Positions 28,192 to 38,169 of a stretch of 50,858 nt of DNA are shown one piece after another. The notes beneath the pieces were generated by a model. That model had not been told where the DNA came from, did no database searches, and was given only the letters and a program-made list of their open reading frames with translations. The translations under genes were made by a program, and so were the position numbers. Source of the stretch: Spirochaetales bacterium (GTDB lineage Bacteria; Spirochaetota; GWE2-31-10). The stretch covers positions 1 to 50,858 of the forward strand of contig JAGANG010000072.1 of NCBI GenBank assembly GCA_017624275.1, in the 5' to 3' direction. Each line of letters begins with the position of its first letter. Position 1 is the stretch's first letter.

Positions 28192-29229
28192 TTATTTTTC
28201 CTCCGAAAGAAGGATTCCATCAACCAGACGTTTTAGCTCTTCGCGATTCGGTAAATAGAGCTCATATTTTGAAACAAAAAGATTGGAATCCGTACCATAG
28301 GTCGCATATTCAACAAGAAGCTCATCTCTGTTACGGCTTAGAATAATTCCCACAGGCGGATTGTCATTCGGTTCGTTTTCTTCCTTTGCAAAATATCCCA
28401 TGTACATATTCATCTGACCTATATCTTCATGCTTTACCGAACTCTTTTTAAGGTCAATCAGAACAAAGCATTTTAAGATACGATGATAGAAAACCAAATC
28501 AACATGATAATGAACATTGTTTATCGTAAGCGGATATTGTCTGCCGACAAAAGCAAAGCCTTTTCCAAGTTCCAAAAGGAAAGTCTGAAGATTGTCAATA
28601 ATTCGCTGTTCTAAATCTCCCTCAGAATACCGCTCTTTGTCCGGCAAGCCTAAGAATTCAAGTGTGTATGTGTCCTTTATAATATCTTCCGGAGTTTGAA
28701 TCTCTATTCCTTTTTGGGCAAGAGCCAAAATTCCCTGTTTGTCTTTGCTTGCGGCAAGACGTAGAAAAAGCCCGGATTCTATCTGCCTACGCAGGGAACG
28801 CACATTCCAGTTTTCTTTTATACATTCATTTGCATAAAAATTGCGTTCAAGCTCATCATCTATCGTAATAAGCTCACAAATATGACTCCATGTTAATTTG
28901 TCAGACATCTGACAAATTGGATAGAGATTATAGAATTTCCTCATATTATTAAGATTAGGACGGCTATAGCCACGCCCCAAGCGGACGGTAAGAATCTTTG
29001 CCAATTTTGTAAGCATAGAAGTTCCGTATTTTGCTTTTTTATTTCCATTTTGCTCAAACTCTACAATATAATGACCAATATTCCAATATGTTTTGACCAT
29101 CATTACATTCATGCTGGTGGCAAATAAATTCTTAGCCTGATTAACTTCTAATATGATGCTGTCTGCAAGCACAGACAGTTCTTTATCTGTTTGCAAATCA
29201 TTGCTCAAAACAAGTTCTTCCTTTCCCAT
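28192..29229 (-). CDS. DUF1016 / YhcG-type PD-(D/E)xK nuclease domain protein
   Basis: This 345-residue protein has both DUF1016 parts. The N-terminal helical domain contains MMVKTYWNIGHYIVEFEQNG, YGTSMLTKLAKILT, LGRGYSRPNLNNMRKFY and WSHICELITI. The C-terminal nuclease domain contains HYHVDLVFYHRILKCFVLIDLK, with Asp and Asp-x-Lys as the likely metal site, followed by HEDIGQMNMYMGYF. Such proteins are common within restriction loci and may act as a nuclease subunit. The gene is packed between mod-like and res-like genes (gaps of 2 and 0 bases), so it belongs to the same operon and probably the same machine. Confidence 0.9.
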   Translation of the reverse strand: MGKEELVLSNDLQTDKELSVLADSIILEVNQAKNLFATSMNVMMVKTYWNIGHYIVEFEQNGNKKAKYGTSMLTKLAKILTVRLGRGYSRPNLNNMRKFYNLYPICQMSDKLTWSHICELITIDDELERNFYANECIKENWNVRSLRRQIESGLFLRLAASKDKQGILALAQKGIEIQTPEDIIKDTYTLEFLGLPDKERYSEGDLEQRIIDNLQTFLLELGKGFAFVGRQYPLTINNVHYHVDLVFYHRILKCFVLIDLKKSSVKHEDIGQMNMYMGYFAKEENEPNDNPPVGIILSRNRDELLVEYATYGTDSNLFVSKYELYLPNREELKRLVDGILLSEEK

Positions 29230-29231
29230 GC

Positions 29232-32200
29232 TTACACCTCGAACATGCGTTTCTTCATTTCGGAATCAATTAAAACAACTTTCCAGGTTTCATCTTCTGT
29301 CTTTATGTTTTGAAGATTATTGTCACCGTTTACATAGATAGTCTTATATTCAAAGTCCAAAGGATTTACGTGCTTCTTTGCAAAGAATGCGTCTAGTACT
29401 GCGTTGTCTTTTTCGATATCTCCGGTCAAATCTCGCCAGATAACAAGAACACGTTCACCGGCTCGATTAGTCCCTTCAATCATTTTGATTCTGTATGTTG
29501 AACCATTATTTTTCAATGTTGCGGTTAACGGTTTAGAACTGTCTGTGCTGAATATAGCATCGTAGCCTTGCAAAGCACCGTTTGATATTACAGTAAGACC
29601 AATCAAATAATTGAAAGTTTCCACAAGGTCGATTTTTTGATCTTTACATTCCTGCTTACGAGTAATCTTCATTGTGTAATCAAATGGATGTGCAAGTTTA
29701 TCAAGATTTAAGAGGCAATCACTTTCTTTTGCTTCAAAATCCATCATGTAGTTTAAGAAATAGTCTTTACGGGCAGATTCAAAAAAATCTCCACTTACTG
29801 ACTTAAGAGAAATATTATTCAAAGTGTCTTCGTAACTTTCAAGGCGAATATATTTAAAAGCATGACTGCTTCCTTCACGGCTTACAGGTTTTCCGTCTTT
29901 CCAGTCTTTGCTGTAGATGACTTTTTGAACACGAGGCTTTGTTACAGTATCGAAATATTCCCCCATTTCACAAAGAATATATTTACGATTACCGCCATCC
30001 TCACGATTTAAGTTAATTACTGCATGAGCTGTTGTACCGGAGCCGGCGAAGAAGTCAAGAATTTTTGCACATGGATTTATAGACATTGCTTGAATATTCT
30101 TTTTTACAGCAAATGGTGCTTTAGGATAAGAAAATAGTTCTCTCTTACCTAAAATATTATCTAAAATCTTTGTTCCATAATCACTAGCAGAACATTCTGC
30201 TTCAGTCCAAATACTCTGAACCATTTTTCCATCTAAACCACCATAGAATTTGTAATAAACTTGATATTGATTTTTAATTTTCGTAACCCAAATGTCTCCC
30301 TTTTCATAAAGTTCATCAATTTTATCGAAACCTCTTCTCCATATCCTTTTATTACCTGAGTCATCAATAGGATAAATTTCTACTTCTAATTTTTTTGTAG
30401 AACTAACTTGTCCTGTAGATGGTGAATAATAAATAGGAAAATATCTGTCACGATATGTTCCGTCAGGTTTTATAGCTTCACTATCTACTCCTTGTTTTCT
30501 TAAATTATTTGGTAAATACCACTCTCCATTTTCATCTTTTTTATAACTATGCGTCTTCTCTTCTGGAGCTTCAGGTAATTTTTTTACAGTAGAATCTTCT
30601 GATTTACCAAAAACTAGCGTATATTCATGTACTGCAGAAATTTTTCTTTCTGTCATACGACCTTTCGGATTTATACGAATAGTTACTGTTCCTAAATGAT
30701 TTTCATAACCATATAAATTATTCATCAATTCCCATAATTTGGGCATTTCATAATCGTCAATTGCAATTGTGATTAATCCATCTTTTTTTAATAGTTCTTT
30801 TACTGATAATAATCTATTCCCCATTAAAGAAAGCCATGACGAATTTTTATAGTTATTTTTATAAAGTATTTCTGAAAATGTTGCATTATACGGAGGATCT
30901 ATATAACAGCAGTCAACTTTTTCTTTATATTTTTCTTGCAATAAATTCAAAACCTGAAAGTTTTCGCTATGAATCAATAATCCATCTAACTTTTCATCTA
31001 GATTATCAATACTTGCAATTAGTTTTTCTTTAAGTTCTTCATTGAAAAACGCTGTATCAAGTACAAGGTATGGATTTTCTTTTAAGAACTCTACAGTCAA
31101 TGGTTCTGAATACGCTGTTTTTCCGGAAGAGAATATATCGTCGCCTGTAGTTTTTATTTCATCAATTGCGAATAGTTTTATCCATTCTTTTCTTTGTTCA
31201 TCATTCGCAGCAATCTCTGCATAAAAACTTTCATCTATTCTATCAAGTGTAATGCAGTAGTTTGTTTCTGTAACAAACTTCTTTTTTAAGAAAAGTTTTT
31301 TCTGGAAGTCTTCAAGTTGTGCAAGAAATGCAATTATTTTTTTTGCAATATTGCGTAAAACTTTGGCTTTTGTAAGAATAAGTTTTGTTTTTGCTTCATC
31401 TGTTTCATCAATATCATCAAGACGAATCACTTCATTTTTGATAAAGAAGTCTAGTTCTTGTGTCAAAAATCCACGTAAATCTTTATGTATAAAATAGTCA
31501 AAAGTATTTCTTGCGGTGTATCGGTTCAGTTGTTTTTCAAGAATACTAATATCTTGTTTTTTCTCTTTTTTCAGAATCTCTCTAAACTTTCGATATTCAT
31601 CAATATTTTCCTCTGTATATCTTGTAAATATTTCTACAATTTCAGAGTTATACGCTTTTTGATTTTTTTGTATTCCTGATTTATATTCTATATATATAAA
31701 AAGTTCGTCATTTATAATTTCAAACTTTTTTTCTTGCTCTGTCAGCTGGAAAAACTTTTTATCTTTTGATTTGTTGTTATTTAGCTCTGTCTGTGCATCT
31801 AATAGTTTAAAATGAACTTTGTTTGTTCCGTCAGAAAATGTGTAATCTTTAAAGTATTCACCGGTCTTTATATAATACTGGTCTGCATTTGCCCAGTGGA
31901 GTTTTACTTCTTCCCCTTCATAAGGAATAGCGTATTTCCCTTTTGAATAGCGACGTTGCGAAATAAAGTCGCCTTCGTCATAATAACGACTGAAAAAATC
32001 CAGTAAGTTGTTATATATTTCGTTTTCTGCTGCAGAAGTAGCTACACTTGTTTTTAGAGAAGCTAACTCATTTTCAATCTCTGTAATTTTTTCTTTGATA
32101 TTCCATTCTTTAGCTTTAGTAAGGTCATCTTCAAGTTTTTTTATTTTTTCCGCAGAGGTTGGATTCTTCAAAGAACTAAGCCCCTCATTTATATCGTTGG

Positions 32201-32339
32201 GTAAATCTTCATTTAAAAACTTTTCAATCTCACCATGCTTTGCATTCATGATTCGATAGATTCCAAAGTCCAAATCCGCTTGATCAAACTGGAACATTTC
32301 TTTTAAAAGGTTAATGAACTTTTCTTGTACCTCTGTCAT
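29232..32339 (-). CDS. type III-like site-specific DNA methyltransferase (Mod), long form
   Basis: This 1035-residue enzyme has the beta-class order of amino-methyltransferase motifs: catalytic DPPY (CCYIDPPYN, Asp481-Tyr484) before the AdoMet-binding ILDFFAGSGTTAHAV near residue 762. It therefore methylates adenine-N6 or cytosine-N4 in DNA. It is longer than typical Mod proteins (about 600-700). The extra N-terminal 450 residues include a helical coiled region (residues 30-110) and the conserved LDFGIYRIMNAKHGEIEKFL opening. The segment between DPPY and FAGSG should contain the recognition domain. GGTAGGAAA precedes the ATG, and the neighbouring genes are less than 7 bases away. Confidence 0.92.
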   Translation of the reverse strand: MTEVQEKFINLLKEMFQFDQADLDFGIYRIMNAKHGEIEKFLNEDLPNDINEGLSSLKNPTSAEKIKKLEDDLTKAKEWNIKEKITEIENELASLKTSVATSAAENEIYNNLLDFFSRYYDEGDFISQRRYSKGKYAIPYEGEEVKLHWANADQYYIKTGEYFKDYTFSDGTNKVHFKLLDAQTELNNNKSKDKKFFQLTEQEKKFEIINDELFIYIEYKSGIQKNQKAYNSEIVEIFTRYTEENIDEYRKFREILKKEKKQDISILEKQLNRYTARNTFDYFIHKDLRGFLTQELDFFIKNEVIRLDDIDETDEAKTKLILTKAKVLRNIAKKIIAFLAQLEDFQKKLFLKKKFVTETNYCITLDRIDESFYAEIAANDEQRKEWIKLFAIDEIKTTGDDIFSSGKTAYSEPLTVEFLKENPYLVLDTAFFNEELKEKLIASIDNLDEKLDGLLIHSENFQVLNLLQEKYKEKVDCCYIDPPYNATFSEILYKNNYKNSSWLSLMGNRLLSVKELLKKDGLITIAIDDYEMPKLWELMNNLYGYENHLGTVTIRINPKGRMTERKISAVHEYTLVFGKSEDSTVKKLPEAPEEKTHSYKKDENGEWYLPNNLRKQGVDSEAIKPDGTYRDRYFPIYYSPSTGQVSSTKKLEVEIYPIDDSGNKRIWRRGFDKIDELYEKGDIWVTKIKNQYQVYYKFYGGLDGKMVQSIWTEAECSASDYGTKILDNILGKRELFSYPKAPFAVKKNIQAMSINPCAKILDFFAGSGTTAHAVINLNREDGGNRKYILCEMGEYFDTVTKPRVQKVIYSKDWKDGKPVSREGSSHAFKYIRLESYEDTLNNISLKSVSGDFFESARKDYFLNYMMDFEAKESDCLLNLDKLAHPFDYTMKITRKQECKDQKIDLVETFNYLIGLTVISNGALQGYDAIFSTDSSKPLTATLKNNGSTYRIKMIEGTNRAGERVLVIWRDLTGDIEKDNAVLDAFFAKKHVNPLDFEYKTIYVNGDNNLQNIKTEDETWKVVLIDSEMKKRMFEV

Positions 32340-32345
32340 ATTTTC

Positions 32346-35207
32346 CTACCTTACTTCCCATTCTACTGTGAATAGTTTTTCTAGCTTTGTATTAGTTTTT
32401 GCACGTTGTTTGATTTCATTAATCAAATTATCACGCTTTGCTTGTATTTCTTCTTCATTTTCTTCAAGTTTTACTCGCATGACTCTTTTTTTCTTGTTTA
32501 ATGATTGCAGTTTTTCTTGTATTTCAAGATGTTCTTGCGTTGAAGTTGCAAGTCTTAAACTTCGTTCGGCTTCCCTTATTTGTTTTTTAACAAGATCAAG
32601 TTCTTTTTCAATGGCGGTAATCATATCTTCCGTCCATTTATCAAGTTGCTCTTCTTCTTCTCGGACATATTCAAGATTCTTTTGGTTTACCATTTCCAAT
32701 GTTCCGTCTGCGTATATGTCAATTTCTTTATCAAGCATTGTTTGGACATTATCAGGAATTACAGAATCTTGTGAATATCCTTCGCATTCAAAAAGTTTCT
32801 GACATTGTTCAGCATCAAGCCTTGTCCCGTCTTTTAAACTGCCAACAAACAGCAAATACTCTTCATCCTCAAGTGATGTTACAGAATATTTAGCCAAAGA
32901 AAGATATCCTGATTTACCTTTCAGTTGTTCAACTTGACTCAGCTTATATCCGGTATGATTTGAAATATCAAAAATAATTTTTCCAGGATTTGGATTTTCT
33001 GCCAATCCTTTTTCAAGAACATATTGCCCCAAAGGATGATTCATTCTGTAAATCTCTAAACCTGTTTGCTCTTCATTTTGTCGTATTAGTTTTAATTTAC
33101 ATTCGGATATCGAGCCTACACTTTTTTTTAAATGCAAAGATTTTTCATCATCATTAAATTCTGCCAATCCATCAAGTTCAAATTTTGATAATGCCCAGAA
33201 ATATCTTGTGTAGCGGTCAAGGTATTCGTTCACACTGAGTTTTAGCCTTTCATGTACGTCTACATCAAAATTTTCAAAGAGTTTATCTGTAGCCGTTTTC
33301 ATACCGGCTTTAATTTTCTCTTCCATTTCTTTCTGAAGTTTATCAAACTCTGCTGTTATTTCTTCCGGTGTTCTACACTGTTGATAAATATCCAGAATCT
33401 TTTGTTCAAAATCGATACCAGATTCAACCGTTCCCAAAACCTCATCACTAGAACCAAAAACTCCTCTGAACAAATTGAATTTTTCATCTAAAAGTTCATG
33501 TACACGAACATCCGCATAGTTACGTTTATTAATGAAGTTAATTACAACAACATCGTTTCTCTGTCCGTAACGATGACAACGCCCTATTCTCTGTTCAATT
33601 CTTTGAGGATTCCATGGTAAGTCATAATTTATTACAAGTGAACAAAATTGTAAGTTTACCCCTTCAGCTGCAGATTCTGTTGCAATAAGGATTTCAGCTT
33701 TATCTCTAAAGTGTTCAATAATTGCATTTCTCTTATCTGCTGTTATTGAACCGCTTATACGTCCTGTATATTTATTTTTTTCTTTCCAATCATTATAAAT
33801 CTGTGTGGTTTCAGGTCCGGAGTTTGAACCATTGAAAATACAAACTTTTCCTGCATATCCATTCTCTTCAAGAAATTGTTTAAGGTATTTTTGTGTTCTT
33901 GTACTTTCCGTAAAAATAAGAGCTTTTCTGTTTCCGCCACGAGCTGCTGTTTCTTCAAATCCTGTTTGAATAGCATCAAGCAGTGTTATAGACTTTGTTT
34001 CTGTTGTAATGGAATTTGCAAGTTCAATAAAATGTTATAACTGGGAAATTTCTAATTCAAGCTCTTCTCTATCTATTTCATCTGTTTTATTATCTCTGTT
34101 TTCCTTGTCCTCATCTTCCAAATCTTCAGATTCTTCTTCCAAAGTTTCAAGTGCGTCCTCATCAAGCATTTCAGATATGTTTAAATCTTCTGCCGGTAAT
34201 CCATCTTGTAATTTTAAGAGACGTTCCAGAATTGTTTGTAAGGTCTGTGTTACAGCTGAAATAGAAGAAGCCATAACTTTTCGTATTACAAGTGTTGTTA
34301 GTTGTTTTTGAGAAACCGGTATAGCATAACTTTTTTCCTTTTGAAGAAAGGCGGAAAGTTCTTCATAAAGTTGTTGTTCGACATCTGATGCAGAAAACTC
34401 TTTAACAATAGGGAACCGCTCTGTATAATTTATATATTCCGTTACATCTTTTCTTAGTGTTCGTTTGCAAAATCCTGATAGCCGATATTTTAAATCATCT
34501 GTGTTATCTTCATTTATATAATCCTGACGGAATGATTTTAAATCTCCAAAAATATAATCATCAATTACTGTAGAAAGACCGTATAATTCTATGAGACTAT
34601 TCTGCAAAGGAGTTGCTGTAAGAAGAATCTTCTTGCAATTCTTTGTTCCAAGCTTAATTGCCTGACCAAGTTTATTACTTTCTCTGTAAGAATTACGGAG
34701 CTTGTGGGCTTCATCGATAACAACTGTTGCCCAATTAATAGCAGCTACATCCTGATACATTTTTGCAGCATACTGATATGAACAAATAACTATCTTATCC
34801 TGATTAAAAGGATTCGCTTTATTACTTTTAATAAACTCATTATATGTTTTAGATTCGAGAATAACAGAAGGCAGATTAAATTTTTCAAGAAGTTCTAAAC
34901 TCCACTGTTTTCTAAGAGCTGCCGGACAAATTATCAATAAGTGACGTTTGCGTTCAGACCATAGTTGACACAAAACAAGCCCGGCTTCAATTGTTTTTCC
35001 AAGCCCTACTTCATCAGCCAAAAGCACTCCTTTGGATAGAGGACTTTTAAAGGCAAACAAAGCCGCATCTATTTGATGTGGATTTATTGTAAGAGAAGAA
35101 TTAAATAATGAAGATGAAAGTCTTGAATCGTCGTTAGAAGACTTTTGTAAAACAAGCTCATTTGCATAATATTTTGCATGAAAAGGAGTAATTATAGATT
35201 TTAGCAT
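32346..35207 (-). pseudogene. SNF2/HepA-type DEAD-like helicase interrupted by one in-frame TAA
   Basis: Read through the stop, this is a protein of about 953 residues. Motifs before the stop are VLLADEVGLGKTIEAGLVL (near 60), VVIDEAHKLRNSYRES (near 165) and ILLTATPLQNS. Motifs after it are KALIFTESTRTQKYL, ILIATESAAEGVNLQFC and the signature PWNPQRIEQRIGRCHRYGQ. The C-terminal 150 residues form a strong coiled coil. The TAA at 34035-34037 falls at codon 391 in the linker between the two RecA-like lobes. The frame is the same on both sides, so it is a point nonsense change (CAA or GAA to TAA). The gene would otherwise be the first of the SNF2-Mod-DUF1016-Res-DUF2971 operon. If not read through, only lobe 1 is made. 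Confidence 0.88.
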
Positions 35208-35291
35208 ACAGTTCTATTTCCTAAAATTCCGTCTTTGGTATCGGCAAACTTACCTCATAAAATAAAGTTAAAAAATCTACTATCATCAAGC

Positions 35292-35516
35292 TTCATAAAT
35301 AAAAATAGCTTATATTGCACATTATAAATAACTTACTGACGAAACCCTTTCTAGCTAGAAAGGTTTCTCTGGGTAAGCTATTATAGATATCATCAGTAAG
35401 CTATTATAGATATCATCAGTAAGTTATTAGAGATAATCATCAGTAAGTTATTAGAGATAATCATCAGTAAGTTATTAGAGATATCGTCAGTAAGTTATTG
35501 ACCGTATATCCGTCAT
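35292..35516. repeat. palindrome-containing element copy 1 with five 23/24-bp tandem units
   Basis: Bases 35292-35377 (86 bp) are identical to 38170-38255. Inside are CCCTTTCTAGCTAGAAAGG, an almost perfect palindrome, and ATAACTTACTGACGA, the inverse of the tandem-unit end TCGTCAGTAAGTTAT. After it come five tandem units (35378-35494) built as TTATTAGAGATATCATCAGTAAG with small changes, then a 22-bp tail shared by both copies. The element interrupts a methyltransferase reading frame. No transposase is encoded. Confidence 0.88.
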
Positions 35517-35703
35517 CTTCACCGATTGGATAGCCTTCCAGTTTTTTAAGCTCCGGTAATTTTTTACGAAGTTCCTCGCGGAAGTATTGGCGGCGTTCCT
35601 CGTCGTTAGAGAAAGTTTTTCCGAGTACGGTAACGGGTTTATCAGAAAAAAGATTTCCGTTTTCTAATCTTAGCAATTCTTCATCATCAAATAATTCACT
35701 CAT
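35464..35703 (-). pseudogene. N-terminal fragment of a DNA methyltransferase-like gene, cut by the repeat element
   Basis: The first 60 or so codons (MSELFDDEELLRLENGNLF, then KTFSNDEERRQYFREELRKK, KLEGYPIGED) look like the opening of an adenine-specific methylase family in which a DPPYY motif normally follows soon after GED. Here the frame runs instead into the tandem-repeat element and stops at 35464. AGAGGAAA precedes the ATG, and the gene follows ptuB by 12 bases. The methylase identity is from recalled family resemblance and is moderate; the truncation is directly visible. Confidence 0.6.
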
Positions 35704-35715
35704 ATTGTTTTCCTC

Positions 35716-36342
35716 TTATTTTGCACCTTTTAGTTTTTTCTCAAGATAGTAAATTGCAGCTCCATAATATGGTTTATGGGCAGCTTCAAATTTCTGTATT
35801 AATTTTTGAATTTCTACCTTGCTACGAGTTCCTGTTTTTGATGAAAGTGCCATTTTTGCAGATTCTATCATTGTTTTTCTATTTGCTTTCAATACATTTG
35901 TATTCAAATTTAGAACATCATTTAATTCTTTATCAAAAGTTTCATTTAATGATTTTATGGTTCCGTCATCTGTATACACAATTTGCATTTTTTTAAAATC
36001 AATCTCATTTGAAGGATTTAATGATAAACTTGAATCTCCTTTATATGTATCACATGTTTGCTGTTTATGAGGTTTGCCACTCTGACCAAGACAACACCCC
36101 AGCATATTTGAGTATTCAAGTTGCAATTCAGGAAAACAACTTTGACATTTAAAATGTTCGATTTTCATTTTTGCACTTTCAGCTGAAATCTTACTCATAC
36201 AATATGCACAAAGTTCATTTTGCTCTTGAACTAGATTTTTTCTTATGTCATCTTTTCCAGGAAAATTATTATAAGATGTATTCCCAGAATTCTTATACTG
36301 TATTAAAGTCTTTGGAGCTGACTGTTTTATAATATGAACCAT
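35716..36342 (-). CDS. ptuB: Septu-type HNH endonuclease (PtuB-like)
   Basis: This 208-residue protein fits the PtuB/TIGR02646 HNH family: NELCAYCMSKISAES with Cys-x2-Cys, MKIEHFKCQS with the Glu-His of the HNH core, and NMLGCCLGQSGKPHKQQTCD supplying further zinc/active-site residues. PtuB partners the PtuA ATPase in the Septu anti-phage system and in retron Ec78; the pair senses infection and the nuclease then acts. It starts 5 bases after ptuA, as in Septu operons. No retron reverse transcriptase is present in the window. Confidence 0.85.
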   Translation of the reverse strand: MVHIIKQSAPKTLIQYKNSGNTSYNNFPGKDDIRKNLVQEQNELCAYCMSKISAESAKMKIEHFKCQSCFPELQLEYSNMLGCCLGQSGKPHKQQTCDTYKGDSSLSLNPSNEIDFKKMQIVYTDDGTIKSLNETFDKELNDVLNLNTNVLKANRKTMIESAKMALSSKTGTRSKVEIQKLIQKFEAAHKPYYGAAIYYLEKKLKGAK

Positions 36343-36347
36343 ATATA

Positions 36348-37595
36348 TTAGTCTTCTCCTATCATTTTGATTACAGTTTTGTATTTTACAGTTTCATGAA
36401 TTTCTCCACCTGTAATTTTTTCAATCTCTTCAATTACTTTTTTTGCTGCATTAAACTTATCAAGTTCTACCAATGTAGAAACTTCATTTAATTTTTTTGC
36501 AATTTCACTGTCTCTGCTTAAAGAAGTATCATCATCAATGACATCCATAATTTCATCAAGAATTTCATTTGATGTAAGTCCATAACTTGAATCAGGTCTA
36601 TAAACATTAAAATCATTCAACAGCCAAATTTCTTCTGTTTTCAGTTCACCTAAAACTTGTGGAGAATGTGTTGTAATTATAAACTGACAATTAGGGAAAG
36701 TTTCTTTTAAAGCCTTACATACTTTTCTTTGCCAACTTGGATGAAGATGCAATTCTATTTCATCAATAAGAATAATTCCATTGCCTTCAAGCGGGTTTTC
36801 AAGAGTTTCATTTGCAATGGCAAGACGACGAGCTATATCTCCAAAAAGAGTAATTATGCCTTTTTCTCCATCAGATAGAGTTGAAAAATCTAAAACAGAA
36901 TCTCCTTTATTTATAAAAAGGACAAGTTTTTTTCGATCAACTGTCATCTGTGAAACATTGGGAAGCAATGCCGAAATTGATTTTCTTACAGCTTTTAAGG
37001 CATGGTCTTCATATGCAGCCAGTGTCTCTTGCTTTTTAAATCTAGAAACAATTTCCTGATTTTCTCTATCTTCTCTATCTCTAAACCAACGGAAAAAATC
37101 TTTATAATGAATGACAGGAGCTAGAGCCCCTTCAACCGATTCTGTTTTTTCACTCAAATCTCTTTCTGACTCAACAGATACATCGATATCCAAATCTGAA
37201 CGATTAATTGTATAATACGCAACAACAGTAAAATCATTTTTTATTTTTGAAGATATGATTGAACTTTTGAAATTTTTAGTTATTTCTCCATCAGAATCAA
37301 TTTTTTGAAAAAAGTTCATATCATTATAATCAAAGGATAAGGATACCGAAGCATATTTTCTTTCTGCATTAACGTTTATATCAGATTCTTTTATATCCTG
37401 AAAACCAACTCCTTCAAATTTTGGATTGAGTACAGGTCTTAATAACGCATGAAGGGATTTTGATAATGCTTCTAGACATGATGATTTCCCTGCACCGTTC
37501 ACACCGGCAACACAAGTAATTTTGTTTCCAAAATCAATACTTGTGTCAATAAATCCTCTAAAATTTTCAAGGTGCAGATTTTTAATTTTTATCAT
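36348..37595 (-). CDS. ptuA: Septu-type AAA/ABC-like ATPase (PtuA-like)
   Basis: The 415-residue protein is of the RecF/SMC-like ATPase class: LHLENFRGFIDTSIDFGNK, Walker A VNGAGKSSCLEAL near residue 35, ABC signature LSDGEKGIITLF, Walker B GIILIDEIELHLHPSWQ and the switch histidine in FIITTHSPQVL. Together with the adjacent HNH gene this matches PtuA of Septu. AAGGGG precedes the ATG. The small remnant upstream ends 12 bases before, hinting at a former longer operon. Confidence 0.85.
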   Translation of the reverse strand: MIKIKNLHLENFRGFIDTSIDFGNKITCVAGVNGAGKSSCLEALSKSLHALLRPVLNPKFEGVGFQDIKESDINVNAERKYASVSLSFDYNDMNFFQKIDSDGEITKNFKSSIISSKIKNDFTVVAYYTINRSDLDIDVSVESERDLSEKTESVEGALAPVIHYKDFFRWFRDREDRENQEIVSRFKKQETLAAYEDHALKAVRKSISALLPNVSQMTVDRKKLVLFINKGDSVLDFSTLSDGEKGIITLFGDIARRLAIANETLENPLEGNGIILIDEIELHLHPSWQRKVCKALKETFPNCQFIITTHSPQVLGELKTEEIWLLNDFNVYRPDSSYGLTSNEILDEIMDVIDDDTSLSRDSEIAKKLNEVSTLVELDKFNAAKKVIEEIEKITGGEIHETVKYKTVIKMIGED

Positions 37596-37607
37596 TTCTT
37601 TTACCCC

Positions 37608-37864
37608 TTACTTCCCACTCAAAATTATACGAATTTTTCCACGCTCTTTACCGGCACACTGACTCTCAATGAACTGATCAAAGACCTGTTTTGCTTCTTC
37701 AACACCCATCGGTTTAGAGAATATGCTTGCAAAATCAGAGGCAGTCAATTCAATCTTTTCAAAACCGTTTGAAATGAAGTTTTATCTAAATAATAAGGAA
37801 TTGTATTTAGAGTTTCATTTAACCAAAAAAGACAAGAAACCATACCTGCACTATATTTCATCAT
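37608..37864 (-). pseudogene. composite gene remnant upstream of ptuA
   Basis: An ATG at 37864 opens MMKYSAGMVSCLFWLNET and stops after about 39 codons. In another frame, FEKIELTASDFASIFSKPMG and a tail ending GKERGKIRIILSGK run to the stop at 37608. The N-terminal piece weakly recalls the opening of BrxA (DUF1819), and the C-terminal piece looks like the end of a larger protein. It appears to be a frameshifted leftover of one or two genes that once preceded ptuA. I cannot name it. Confidence 0.45.
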
Positions 37865-38169
37865 TATAAATCACCTAATTCTTATTATTTAAGAATAAAA
37901 TATTTAAACATTTCATTTATCATAATTTCCCCATTTTTTCTATATCGTCTTTCAAATTATTATAGGGTTGATACGACCAAGTAATTAAGGATAAAACACT
38001 GAATCCAATCAAAGTTCACACATTCCAAAAAGTAATACCATCATCTATCATTTTGAATCTGATATAAATTGTTTATTTATTAGTGAAATTTACTTCTTCA
38101 AAAGAAGTGAAAGCTTAAACAAATAACGCTACTACAATAAAAAAAAGTGATATTTTTTGTTATTTTCAT

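Noticed and set aside
33755..33979. Separate small gene of 74 residues inside the helicase region
   Set aside because: It is an alternate frame of the SNF2 helicase; the helicase frame itself continues without further stops through this stretch.
23342..35207. DISARM or BREX assignment for the five-gene operon
   Set aside because: Hallmark genes of those systems (drmA, drmB, pglZ, brxL, brxC) are not present; only a SNF2 helicase and a methylase are shared in general type.
35378..35494. The 23/24-bp tandem units as a CRISPR array
   Set aside because: Units abut directly with no unique spacers, and the second copy has only one unit. This is a tandem repeat inside an element.
35716..37595. Retron Ec78-type system
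   Set aside because: PtuA and PtuB are present, but no reverse transcriptase gene or msr/msd-like structure is found nearby. A Septu pair is the simpler reading.
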